Shown here: positions 35,712 through 47,247 of the stretch, piece after piece
Layout: the number at the start of each line of letters is the position of its first letter
Position numbering within the stretch: the first letter of the stretch is position 1
Assembly (NCBI GenBank): GCA_024138025.1
Contig: JAMXBD010001382.1
Location: 1 to 64,000, forward strand
From: Combretum micranthum
Lineage: Eukaryota; Streptophyta; Magnoliopsida; Myrtales; Combretaceae
DNA length: 64,000 nt
Direction: 5' to 3'
Notes under the pieces: model-generated
What the model saw: the letters and a program-made list of their open reading frames with translations, nothing else
What the model was told of the DNA's origin: nothing
Databases searched by the model: none
Program-made: the position numbers and the translations under genes

Positions 35712-38700
35712 TGTAAACCCCTAATGTTTAGTAATCGGTTTAGCTTAAACTCTAATTAGAAAGTCAATCAAAAACCCTAAAGTCAATAAAACCCTAGTTA
35801 GACGTAATGGTTTAAGTCCGGTAATCTCGAATAAACAACCCTAAAAAAATAAGTAAGAGTTTAGTGTATAGAATAGTCTGTAACTACATAAGGAAGCTTA
35901 AAAAGTCAGATTAGTAAAACTACAAATCGTTTTAAACCCGAACGGATACAGTTCTTGAAAAACGTATCCCAGAGCTTAGAATGGTAAAAATATTCCGGAT
36001 ATACTGTTAGAATCGTAAAAATGTAAAGTTTTCAAAAATATCAGTTTTATAATTTTTCAGTATATAAAAATAGCAGATATCGCATTTATACGCATATTTT
36101 CTTACTACCGGTACTTATTAATCATATCTACTTTACATTACACTATTTACTACTATTCTACACCATTCTTTATCTCTACTTTTTCTAACACCTACTCTTA
36201 CAACATCATAACCTATTACCTTTACTTTTTACTTTTTACTTTTCATATAACTTTATTTCACATCTAACTTACTTAATAATACATTTATTTAACAAAAATA
36301 CAAAACAAATCTCCTCTTTATCCCCTCTCTCCTCATGTGGCCGGTGCCCCCTCCCCTTCATTCTCTCTCAATTTTCTTTTAATTTTTCTTTATTTAATCA
36401 CACAAAAATTCACTCCTCATTTTCTATAAATACTCATCTCCTCTTTTACTTCTTTCACATAAATACTACCCACAAATTTCTATCAAATCTCTCTTAAATT
36501 TTCCTCTCAACAATCTCTCCAAATACTCTCTCAAAACTCTCTCAAAATAATCTCAAACCACCTTCTACATACACAAAACCGATAACTACATAATACTTCA
36601 AAAAACCTTCTTTAGGTAAATTTTTCTTTACATATTCTTTTCTCATGTATGTAACTTTACATGACTATGGTGTGAGTTTTCAAAAACTAAATGTTATGGA
36701 AGCTACACTATGTTCATGTGTTGTTCTTGTTCATGAATATCTATTTATGTTTATATTTATGTTGTTATTATTTTAGTTTGTTCATATTATTATTGTTATT
36801 ATATCTAAATATTATTATGTATCTATATATATATATATATATTCTTTAGAGCATATAAGCTCACTTGCAATTTATTTATTTACATGCAAAGTAATTTATT
36901 TATTTCTTTCATTACAATTTATTTATTTTTTGTTGTTTTAAGACTAGTCTGTAGTTTTAGACTTGTCCTCATCAAGTCAAAACAATTTTTTTCTTTTATT
37001 TTATTTTTCTTTTGGGACTAGTTTACTTCTTAGTCCCAAAAACCTTGAAAAAGCTAAGACTCTCAATACTTGACTTTATTTATTGTTTATGTTATTTTTG
37101 CTTGTTATTGTCTCTCATAAATCATGCTCATTAAGATTGTTGTCCAAATTTTTAAAGCTCCAATTATATTTGATCAAAATGAGATTTTATCACCTAAGAA
37201 TAGTCTTACATGAAATATAAAATCTATAGTTTAACCAAAGTAAAATTCTTTTCCAAGCTTTAGAAAGAACACACTATAATTTTAAAAGCTACTTTTTGTT
37301 TTGAAAAAGCTTTTAAAATCCTTTCTATATTACTTGTTTTCTTAAAAGAAGATGACTTTGATACTAAAATAATTTTCATAATATAAAGAAATCCCTTAAA
37401 ACGAAAATAAGAGTTTCCAAAACCAAGATTTTTCAAATAAATAATCAAAGGAAACAAATAAGAAAAGTAGTACTAATGTTAAGAATTTAGAAAAGAAGAA
37501 ATTTATTTTATCGAAAAGTCATTTAGGAAAAATAGTAATATGAACATAAAAGTAATTCTTTGAAACAAAAGAATCAAAATATTCATTTCAAAGATTTACA
37601 AAATGGAATCTTTGTAAACTATGGTTTTTTACACTTTTGATTTTTATTGTTTTACTCAAGAAATTTGATTGAACAACAAACACTTGAGCATGGATAAAAT
37701 ATGAGCTAAGTATCTATGAAAAAGGAAATTTTCAGCTATATAAATAATTAAGTATTTATCAAAGCAATTTTTGAATAATTTAATATTTGAAATAAATTGC
37801 TTTTGGATTAGGGAAAATTCGTGGTGAATCTGATTACCACTGTTTCAGAGCTTAAATGATCTAGTTTGATAAAAAATAGTTTTAGAAATGGATAGATCTT
37901 TTCAAGTAGGTAGAAATCGGTATATTATATGATTGATTCTGAGTTAAAATGACCAAATTATGACCATTTTAAATTGGAGTCTTCCTTTATACGAACTTTG
38001 ACGTTCTTATGACATTTTTTGTCAAAATTCAAGAAAGTCATCAAGAAATACTCATTTTGGGTATTTTCCTTGACTAGGTGATTTCGAGGATGGATACCCA
38101 TACCCCAAGGATTATTTTGACTAAGTGGATTGTATGAATGACTCATCCGTTTAGAGAATTGTCGACATGGCATCGTGAGTTTATTTCCTTAAATTGCTTT
38201 ACTTGATTGTGTTTGTAGTTTAGTTGCATTAGAATTAAGAAAAGACAAATTAATATGTATGAGAAAAATTTTTTGAAAGGGCCCTAAGAATATCAAGGCC
38301 GGAATTTATTAAATGTTTGTTTTAGTATAGCACTTGATTGGTATGAAATTCTATGATCACCTTAAATTTGATAATAATGATGATATAATATCATAAATAA
38401 ATTGATTCATGCATACTATGGAGTAAGTCACATTGCATTGGGTTATTATCCTTGGATGAGAAAGATGGTAGCTCAGGTCGAAAGCAACACTTGGTGGTAT
38501 TGATCGGAAGCATAATTTTTAAATAAAAACTACTTGTTTTGAGGTTACGTACCCCAAACCTCGAATGGAGGGCATAAATCCATTCAACATATAGTTCCTA
38601 GAAAACTATATATCTTGCTTGCCCACTTATATGTTGCATTTTATTTGTCTGCTTAAATAACTTGTTTGAAATCCATTACACAAGAAGTTTATTTATGGAA

Positions 38701-39141
38701 ATAGTTCTCACTAAGCCTATTAGCTCATACCTATATAGATATCTTTTGTAGTTTACCTATTTGTGGTTGAGGCCACGTGGACCCTACAGTCAGGTATTTT
38801 TCTTTTTGGTTAAGGAATTTCTAGATGAAGTTTAGTGTTGGATAAAATATAAACTTCATAGAAATATTCTTATAATAGATTATAGTTATCTGTGGCTGGG
38901 GAATGCCTCTAAGATTTGTAAGACTATTGTTATGAATAAATGAATATTATGAACCCTCTTTTCTTAATTTATTATTATATCTTCTTAAGCTTCATAATTC
39001 TATGTATGGTCCTCTAAATTTGTGAGAGCATGCCTTATACTTAATATCAAAGCTTCTAGGAATGACTAAGGTTGTCATACTTAAGATTTAATGTTGAGTG
39101 TGGTGGACTGTTACGTTTAGGATACTCATTAGGGCGTGACA
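35712..39141 (+). mobile_element. LTR, gypsy family A (copy A2), without target duplication
   Basis: Complete from TGTAAACCCC to AGGGCGTGACA (3,430 bp) and closely similar to A1 in inverted orientation. Unlike A1, the flanks differ: ATTCA before, ACAAA after. This suggests the solo LTR arose by recombination between LTRs of two different insertions, or that a flank has since been altered. TATA box at 36424-36432, donor-like TTTAG|GTAAAT near 36616, and TCACTAAGCCTATTAGCTCAT at 38708-38728. No coding region. Confidence 0.85.
36424..36432 (+). promoter_or_regulatory. TATA box of LTR A2
   Basis: CTATAAATA, about 710 bp from the LTR start and matching A1, A3 and A6. Confidence 0.65.
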
Positions 39142-39333
39142 ACAAATATTATTCTACTTTACATTGCCACATGTCCCATTAAGTCTCAAAATCTTCACAT
39201 TATTACGATTTCAGTGTTTAATTTATACATACATATTGTCTCCATAACAATCAACAACTTTTAAATATATACATAAAAACACTAATTACATATTGCAAAA
39301 TATGTCAGTAATCTAATATCATAATTAAAATAG

Positions 39334-40508
39334 GGTAAATGTCAATTTTTTTTAAACTTGAGTTTCGTAATCTATAGTTACAAATGACAAAATATGCAAT
39401 TAACTAGCCAAACTTTGATTGATTTAATACTTGATTGAATTATGCCACCTTTCTTACATCTATTAACTCTGTTGGACCATCTGACTAATATTGAAACACT
39501 TGTACTATTTAGCCCACCCATTATAACTCCACATGTGTAAATAGACAAAATTTGTTAAAAACTAAAAGAAAAAAAAAGAACAATAACTTCATATAGTGTT
39601 TTAGAATAAAAAATGAGGCTCTGTTTGGTTACATTATCATCATTTCGATTCAGATTATTTGTTAAGAAATAATATAAATAAAAAATAAACATTTTTACTC
39701 ATAAATACATCAAACAGACCAAATACAAATATGATACAGGTGTAAATCAATTACATATATAATTACAGACTAAAATTAGACAATCTAAATAGCCCTTAGT
39801 TTCCTTCATATTGAAGCTATAACTAGGTAAGATTATCTTCTTCTAAGCAGTCTAAGTTCCTCTGATTGATGGTTTTGGTAATAGAAGAAACTGGAGATGT
39901 TATTTTACAGGACCTTTGCACATGCTTAGTGTTTTTACACAAACTAAAGTTTTATGGCAATAACTTTTTAGATTTTGGTACTTAGCATTTCTCCCAAACA
40001 CAACTTCCAATTGTGACCTTGTCATTGAATATATCAATTAAGTGCCTTAGATTTCAATTTCATGCGATCAAGGGGCAACTAAGTTTTTCCATTTAAGGCT
40101 CGACCAACTTCTAAATTTTGTCAAGATGGGTTTATTATATTTCTATCTTAGTTTCACTTTTTGATCATTCAAAGGACTAAACTTAGATTAAGGCACTATT
40201 CCTTTTTTTTTTTCCCTTTTTCTTTTTCCTCTTCATTTAGATTTTCTATTGTTGCTTTTTTTTTTTTTCTATCATTATAAAAGTGCATTCTATTCACACA
40301 TTAGACTTGCAATGGGTGGGTCAAGTAACATCTAATGTTTTAATATTGGTCGGATAGTTCAGTTAGATAGATAGAGATAATGGATGTAACAAATGTAGTA
40401 TGAGAGACCACAAAAGATTCAAGTAGGTATTAAATTGATCAAATAAAAGTTCAAGTAGTTAATTATACATTTTATGATACTTCAAATATTGGACTTGACA
40501 TCTATTAT
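39334..40508. mobile_element. Long terminal inverted repeat element (foldback or MULE-like)
   Basis: The left 170-190 bp reappears inverted at the right end. GTAAATGTCAA, ATGCAATTAACTAGC, TTGATTTAATACTTGA, CTTACATCTATTAACTCTG and ATCTGACTAATATTGAAACA pair in order with the inverse of 40330-40508. The centre holds a family-G MITE and T-rich sequence but no transposase. Similarity between arms is imperfect, so the insertion is old. Long arms suit a Mutator-like or foldback element; the target duplication is not resolved. Confidence 0.65.
39612..39800 (+). mobile_element. MITE-like element, family G copy 2, nested
   Basis: CTCTGTTTGGTTACAT start, AACATTTTTACTCATAAATA and CAGACCAAATAC match the copy at 20030-20235 in the opposite orientation. 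A right end near AATCTAAATAGCCCTTAG is a guess. It lies inside the long-TIR element. Confidence 0.55.
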
Positions 40509-41524
40509 TTTCAATATATATGTTCTTCTATAGTTATTATCTATATTACTAATATGTTACCTACTAAACAATATAATGGTAATCTAATACCACATTACAT
40601 TGCAAAGGAAAATACATATAACTGCCTTTAAAAATTGACTTCGATATAATACATCCTTGAACTTACAAAGTATTCAGAAATAATGAATACTCTTTGAAGG
40701 CTATATCAAGTATCCATGTTAAGGGGCATAGGCTTAATATGGATCCAATTAAAGGAAAGGGAAATTTACAGGCTCGACATATTCTATATATTAATAGAAA
40801 ATTTTATTTTAATATTATATTAATGGAAAATCACATATGGTATATATATTACATAAAACAATGATAATACTAAATTAAAAATAATGTTATCAATATAAAG
40901 ACTTGAGAATTTAAAGAACTTCAACTTTAATTCTAGATTGCTAAAAAATTAAGCTCATCAATAATATGATGAGGTCTTTCAACTTCATTCGCCATAGTAT
41001 ATCATAAAATGTATCCAAAAGTATCAACATATCACAAAATAAGTTGATAAAAATATCCAAAAGCACATTAACATAATCTAACTCATGAGTTCCCAACATT
41101 ATGTGGACTCTACAATGTAACTAAGATAATCTAAAGCAACCTAATGTCATCCAATTCATGAGTTTTTGACGCTATGCGAACTCTAAAATGTCCCTAGCAT
41201 AATCCAAACAATGTTTTGATTCAAGTGAATACAACATAACTAAATTGGCCTTCTACTTAGGCAACTTGTTCAAAGCACCTTTTAATCTTATTATGTTAGA
41301 TCGTCTATTGTTCAAAGAAATTTTTTTAATCTTTCCACTTCCTTTCTTGCTTCATCAATTGACAAACATGTTAAAGCATGACCTATACTCTACATCACAT
41401 TCCTTTGATAGTCTTGAAGCTTTTAATAATATGATAGCTTAGGTATTACTCTCTATCTAAACAAGCTTTGTTTTCTTTTGTACTAGAATGAGTGGCACTA
41501 TGATGGGTTGAGTGATCGTCTTCT
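40509..41524. other. AT-rich DNA, no gene seen
   Basis: No recognised coding sequence. The + frame at 41245-41442 has no similarity that I recognise and no gene context. Confidence 0.4.
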
Positions 41525-41690
41525 TCATCTCTCATTAGCGATGCCTTTCATAGGTGCTTCTTCTCTATCTAGCTCTTGAATGACATCCTCAACGGTTTGT
41601 GCATCTTGACCTGTAGCCTGATCTTTTCCATATATGATAGGGAACTCTTTCGAGTAAAGGATGCTCCTATTCATAAAAGGAACAGCATCT
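41525..41690 (-). pseudogene. Myb/SANT-like domain relic
   Basis: The minus strand reads EFPIIYGKDQATGQDAQTVE and then DVIQELDREE before a stop at 41525-41527. Plant Myb/SANT-like proteins, including those paired with PIF/Harbinger transposases, carry a very similar YGKDRATG...AQT..D..EEL segment at the end of their DNA-binding domain. The rest of the domain, upstream, is not readable in frame. Could be a relic of a host gene or of a Harbinger element's second protein. Confidence 0.55.
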
Positions 41691-42717
41691 CTATGGCTCT
41701 ATAGATGGAAAAAAAAAAATCAATCTAAGTTACATTTTAACTTATGAATTTCAATATAGATAAGAAACATCATATTTTGAAACACATGTATACATGTACA
41801 CTATAAACTATAAACTAAAAGAAAAAGTATAAATCAAGAATAAAACAAGATAAGAAGTATAAATCAATTATAGCTTCTTCTTTCTTTTTTTTTTTTTTTT
41901 TTTAACATTGAAATGTAGGAGAAGGTAGCATATAGAGTAAAAAAAGTAGTTTTTTTTTTTTTTTTTACAAGAAATGTAGGAGATGATAACATTCATAACT
42001 CATAAATCATGATCATATGAACTCTATACAAAAAAAAAAAAAAAAAAAAAAAAAAAAGCCTCCAACAATAAGAAGAATACTCTTCCTCTCTTTTATTCCT
42101 TTTCGTGATTCGTGAGTGCAAACTACTAGTACATGATAAACTAATATGCATCTGTATTTTAGAGATCCGAACAAATGCTAAAGATGTGTTACTAATCATG
42201 AACAATCCTCATTTATCTTAGACCCATCAAAAGCCCCTAGTCTTATCCTGTTATCATAAACTCCATAAAAAAATCACAAAAATCATACAACATAACACGA
42301 AACTAATCATGATTGACTATATTAATTAATTATAACAATGACTGACTTAGATAAACTATATCAAATCTTAACCAACACATAGATTATATCTAGCGTAATT
42401 AAACAACAAGCATCAAGTAGTTGAATACGAATGTTGAATTCCAAATGTTGCTTTTCCTTAATCAATTTTTTCAAATTCAAAACTTCCAAAAACACACAGA
42501 CTCTCGAGTACAAGAACTAAAATAAGATATTTTTGAATGCGAATCAACATTTCATCAACTTTACTATGTAATATTATTATAAAAAAATAAAAGTGGTAGA
42601 AGAAAAAGATCTAGGAAAGTATTGATTCAAATCACTTAAAAATGATTCATGTGAGAATCGATACCTCAAATCTAATCACTGTTCGATGAGATCGAACTTA
42701 ATCGAAACAACATCTAT
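41691..42717. other. AT-rich flank of the copia element with poly-A/T runs
   Basis: Homopolymer runs at about 41887-41903, 41950-41966 and 42030-42057. No gene recognised. Confidence 0.45.
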
Positions 42718-43256
42718 TGTTAGGTGTAAATTATATAATGAAATTTTAGAGGCTAATAATGTGAATAATACAACATAAAGTGAATGTGAATAATACAACA
42801 TAAAGTGAGATATATTTATGACACACAAAGAGAGATAATCTCACCATCTTAAATTTATTCATACATCATCTCACCTTTATTTGAAAAGGAGCTTTCTTTA
42901 TCTTTTCACCATTATCACAAATTCACCATTAGCTGCTCTATTCCTTCTTTTAGTTCCCTAATTCATTAACTTATAATTAGATGCATGAAGCCCTTTTATA
43001 CTGATAATGTATGGTTGAAATTGCTAGCGTTGAAGAGGTAAAATTAAAAATAACTTTAATAAATAGTCAAAATTCAAGTTGTCATACATTCACCCCTTTA
43101 CAATTTTTTTGGATAAGGACAACATCTAACTTTTTCTAAGGATAAAGATAGTAAAAATCTTTTGACATATAAAATTAGAATAATCATTTACTTAATAAAG
43201 AAGTTAACATTTCACTGTCACTAAAAAATTGCACATTATATTATTATTTTTTAACA
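42718..43256 (-). repeat. 3' LTR of the copia element
   Basis: Bounded by TGTTA and TAACA (5-bp perfect inverted ends), 539 bp, directly below a G-rich polypurine tract. It contains a tandem duplication of GTGAATAATACAACATAAA (about 42761-42804). Confidence 0.7.
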
Positions 43257-43271
43257 CCCCCTCTTATTTGC
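43257..43271 (-). other. Polypurine tract of the copia element
   Basis: AAATAAGAGGGGG on the minus strand, touching the LTR start TGTTA. Confidence 0.65.
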
Positions 43272-45186
43272 AACTTTAAAACTTTATCTAGATTGCTCAA
43301 ACCTTTTTTGTTGTCATAGCTTTACTGAATATGTCTCTGAGTTACTCCTTTTTATTGATGAATCCAAGTTGAATTTCACCTTCTTGTACCAAATTCTTTA
43401 TATAATGATGTCAAAATCAATGTGTTTTGTTCTTCCATAAAATACTGAACTTTTCATCATGGCAATCATTGACATATTCTCACAATGGGTAATTGTGAAG
43501 GCTTCTTAGCACTGATTTAAATCCAATAAAATTCTTGAAATTAATGCTTCACATGTTGCATCTATGGCTGCTATATATTTTGCTTAAAAGAAGATAATGA
43601 TACCGTCTTTTGTTTCTTTAAAGAGCAAGATATAATTTTTGGTCCCAAAGCAAACACATACCCTGATGTGCTTTTTTGATTGTCAATTAATCTAGCCTAG
43701 TCATTATCTGTATATCTACTAAGCTTAAAATATTTCTCTTTCACACAATAAATACTATAATTTTTTGTTCGTTGCAAATATCACAATATCCTATTAGTTG
43801 CTGCATTATGTAGCCCGTTTGGATTTTGTATAAATCTGGAAATCAAGTTGATTGGATAAACAATATTTGATCTTGCATTTGTCGAATAAATTAGTGACGC
43901 AAAAAAACTTCTATACATTATTGCATCAACTTTTGACACTTTATCTTTTAATTTGTCTTTTGCTGCAAGCAAAGTAGCAATTGGCTTGCAATTGATCATT
44001 TGATATCCTTTTAATAAATTATCTAAATATTTTTCTTGAGAAATTAATATTTCTCCCTTGGATTGGCAAACCTGAATTTCAAAGAAAATATTTCATAAAA
44101 GCCAAATCAGTCATCTCGTATTCTTTCATCATTACCACTTGAAATCCATCTAACATGGATTGACTTGTACCTGTATAGATCAAGTCATCCACATACATAT
44201 AATAAGGAAATCTTTAATACTTTCTCTTTTATAATAAAGTGAAGGCTCACTTTGACTCCTTTAAAATTCATTTTTCTAGAAATAGCTATCAATTTTGCTA
44301 GTCCATGTACATAGTGCTTGCTTCAATCCATATAATACTTTATGTAAGTAGTAAACTTTATCTTCTTTACCTTTAATAATACATCCTTTAGACTATTCCA
44401 CATATGCCTCCTCTTGTAATTCTCCATTTAAGAATGTGATCTAATATCTAATTGAGATATTGGTAATTCTATTTAAGCTGCTAAGGCAAGAACAAGTGTG
44501 ATAGTTTCCATGCATGTAGTTGAGGCAAATGTTTAATTGAAATCAATATTTGGTTATTGAGAATACCCATCGGTAATAGGATAGGCTTTGTGCTTTTGGA
44601 TTGAGCCATGATCTCTATATTTGATCTTGTAAACCCATTTTAGTCCAATAACCTCCTTATCTTTTAAAAGATCAACAAGCTCCCAAGTATGATTCTTTTC
44701 ATTGGTTGCTATTTCTTTATCTATGGCCTTTATCTATATATCTTATTTCATAGCTTCTTCATACTTTTGGGGTTCACCAATGAAAATTGCAAACTTACAA
44801 GATTCAAAATATACATAGGAAACATATCTTCACGTTAGACTTTTAAATTCTGCATAAATTCTTGTGTGCCTACTAGTGTTGATTTATGGAAGTATCAAGA
44901 GAATTTGGTCTTGAACTTACTTGAGGATTTAACTATATAACATTAGATCCTAGAGGTAAAATTCCTTCAATAATAGGATATTTTTCTTTCCAATCCCATA
45001 AAATATCTTCATCAAATATAACATCTCTTAAATAATCAACTCATTTTTCTTTGTATTGAAAAGACGATATTCCTTTAGATACATTACAGTAACCAGTGAA
45101 AATATACTTTTTTTCCTTTTTCATTAAATTTTTCTCTTTTCTATGATGGAAATAAAGAATATACTAGGCATCAAAAAATTTTCAAA
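43272..45186 (-). pseudogene. copia reverse transcriptase and RNase H
   Basis: From the upstream end: FGCLVYS-like end of the integrase and linker (near 45170), DEDILWDW linker (near 45010), KWVYKIKY, then IDFN.TFA..TCMETITLVL and LPISQLDI of the RT (44680-44430). SGLPIQ lies near 44060, NCKPIATLL and YRSFFASLIYSTNARSNIVY at 43999-43850, and the RNase H motif DNQKSTSGYVFALGPKIISC near 43680, followed by TKHIDFD near 43420. Many stops. The conserved blocks are ordered as in plant copia elements. Confidence 0.85.
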
Positions 45187-45191
45187 TGATT

Positions 45192-46565
45192 TGAAACGCA
45201 CTAGAAAATATGCAAGAAGAAGGGAAGGGGAGGGGATTGAGTATTTGACCTAAAATGCTCAACCAATAATTTTTTTATGCAATAGATCAATTTAAACTTT
45301 AATAGCAACAAATATGACAGTAATAGAGTACAAAAACTAATATTAAAGAGATAGGGAAAGAAGAAATAAGCTTAGATGAAATGTCGAATTCGGCTCGCTT
45401 ATGACTCTCCACGATCCCATAATCACCTCCAATCAAAGGACATCATACTCTTGTTGATCTCAAAATCAAAGGCTCAAATATAGCAGTACACAAGTTACAA
45501 CACACGGAAAATAAAATATTTCCTTCTCTTTGTAGTGCTCTCTTATAAAGGTACAAAAAAAAAAAAAAAGGAAAGAGCACTAAAATTGATTTTCTCTCTC
45601 TTTCTTAGAATTTACAAAATAATGAACAAGAGAATAATAATAAAAAGAGGATTCTTGATTTTTTTGTTTGCAAATGAAAGTTCTTTTCAAAAGTTGTTTC
45701 AATCACCAAATGAAATGTATATTTATAGTCTTTAATAAGTTTTAGGAGATCCTTATTCTTTGTGCTTATTTGGATATTTTTGTCATGCATTTCTTGTGAT
45801 TATTGAAGAAAAAGGACACTTATTATGTTTAAAATTCATTTCAGAGTTTAAAGAGCTCATTTGGAAGATATTATGATGATTTAGAAAGAATGAAAGCAAA
45901 TAAAACAAGTTTGGGTCTGTTTGCACAAGAAACAACACTTTTATCTTTCATCCCTCCCTTCAGCACAGCCAGGGTAGATGCAGCGAAAGAACTCAGCAAG
46001 TAATAATTTTTAGCCCGCCTTCAGCACAGCCATGCATGAGGGAGGGTAGACATGATTTCATGAGAAATCTATGAATAGCTAACTTGTTTTCTTTCATTCT
46101 ATATCAACTCATATATTAAACTATCATTTGTCGCACCTTGAATTTGACCCTTGATCAAGTTTATGCTTATTTGAACTCATTAAGCTTGAGATTTGAACTT
46201 GTTATGCCTTAAGCTTGTCGCCCTGTAAACTTATCACACCTTAGATTTAACCTCTCAACTAAGGTTGTGCTACTTTAAACTTGTCAAGCTTAGGATTTAA
46301 ACCTATTGTGCCCTGATGAATGGACTTGTCTAGCCCTCGACGAAAGCTACGACTAAGTCTATGCTCAAAGAATTTGTACATGTTTATTCCTACACAATAT
46401 CTAGAGGTCAACACATACACAAAACATATATATATATATATATATATATTCTAGCATGTTCATCATGGTTGTTGGACTAATTAAGTGTAGTTTAACACAG
46501 TTAAGTAGTTAATTATGCAATTAATTTGTCTCATCAAAATTTACATTGAACATACAAGTTCAACA
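45192..46565 (+). mobile_element. Solo LTR or small composite element inside the copia integrase
   Basis: TGAAACGCAC...GTTCAACA flanked by TGATT on both sides (45187-45191 and 46566-46570). Removal rejoins copia sequence (NH|LKIF with VNH). Total 1,374 bp, non-coding. The first ~560 bp do not resemble the other LTRs here, but from about 45763 the sequence parallels the start of LTR C1 (GAAAAAGGACACTTATTA). It may therefore be a composite of two insertions. CCTTCAGCACAGCCA is repeated at 45957 and 46018. Confidence 0.75.
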
Positions 46566-46570
46566 TGATT

Positions 46571-46747
46571 AACTTGAGGTCTTTTAATCTGATACCAAAC
46601 TTGATAAGGAGTCTTATTAAGCATTGCTTTTGTAGGTAATCTGTTTAGTGTATATATATATATATGTATATATATTGCAACAACTTCAACCTAATATCTA
46701 TTTGGAAGGCCCTTTATATCAACATGCTTCTAGCCATCTCCACGATA
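46571..46747 (-). pseudogene. copia integrase, middle piece
   Basis: Minus strand reads ...RGDG.KHVDIKGPSK, then NRLPTKAMLNKTPYQVWYQ and KRPQVNH. This is the stretch between the HTPQQNG-type motif and the FGC motif of copia integrases, isolated between two nested LTRs. Confidence 0.8.
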
Positions 46748-46752
46748 GTACA

Positions 46753-47209
46753 TGCAATATATGAATAATTAATCTATAATGAAGGGTAGTATTATAATAA
46801 AATATTGTTTAAGAGGGTATTTTTTGTTATGTAACAGACAGATTTAGACTAGAAGAAGTTGTTCGCGAAGAACAAGAAGGGGAGGACTTAGGCCGGCTAT
46901 AAGCTATTAACTTTGACATGCAAGGCCGTCAGCTTTTATGGGAGCACCGCCGAATTTATGCTAGCTTTGAAGCTTCAAGAGATTTTCAAGAAAATTTGTA
47001 AAAGATGGCAGCATATAGGGAAAGCCAAACCAAGGAAGCCAGCTTATCTATCAAGGCCGCCAGTGTTCACGATGAAAGCCACTGGCTTTCTATCGGCTTA
47101 CGTGGAGAAATTGTACTTCTTCAAATCTAAGCCGCCAGCTTGATTCTAGCTTATATTTCCACAAAATAGAACATCTTTTCTTTATGCTAGGGTTTCCTAA
47201 TTCCTATTT

Positions 47210-47247
<38 letters not shown>

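Noticed and set aside
5494..39141. Recent inversion of the 9-35.7 kb interval through LTRs A1 and A2
   Set aside because: A1 retains matching CTTCT flanks, which such an exchange would have separated.
46913..47143. 76-residue + strand frame
   Set aside because: By-product of the GCCGCCAGC block of LTR B2; no conservation in B1 or B3.
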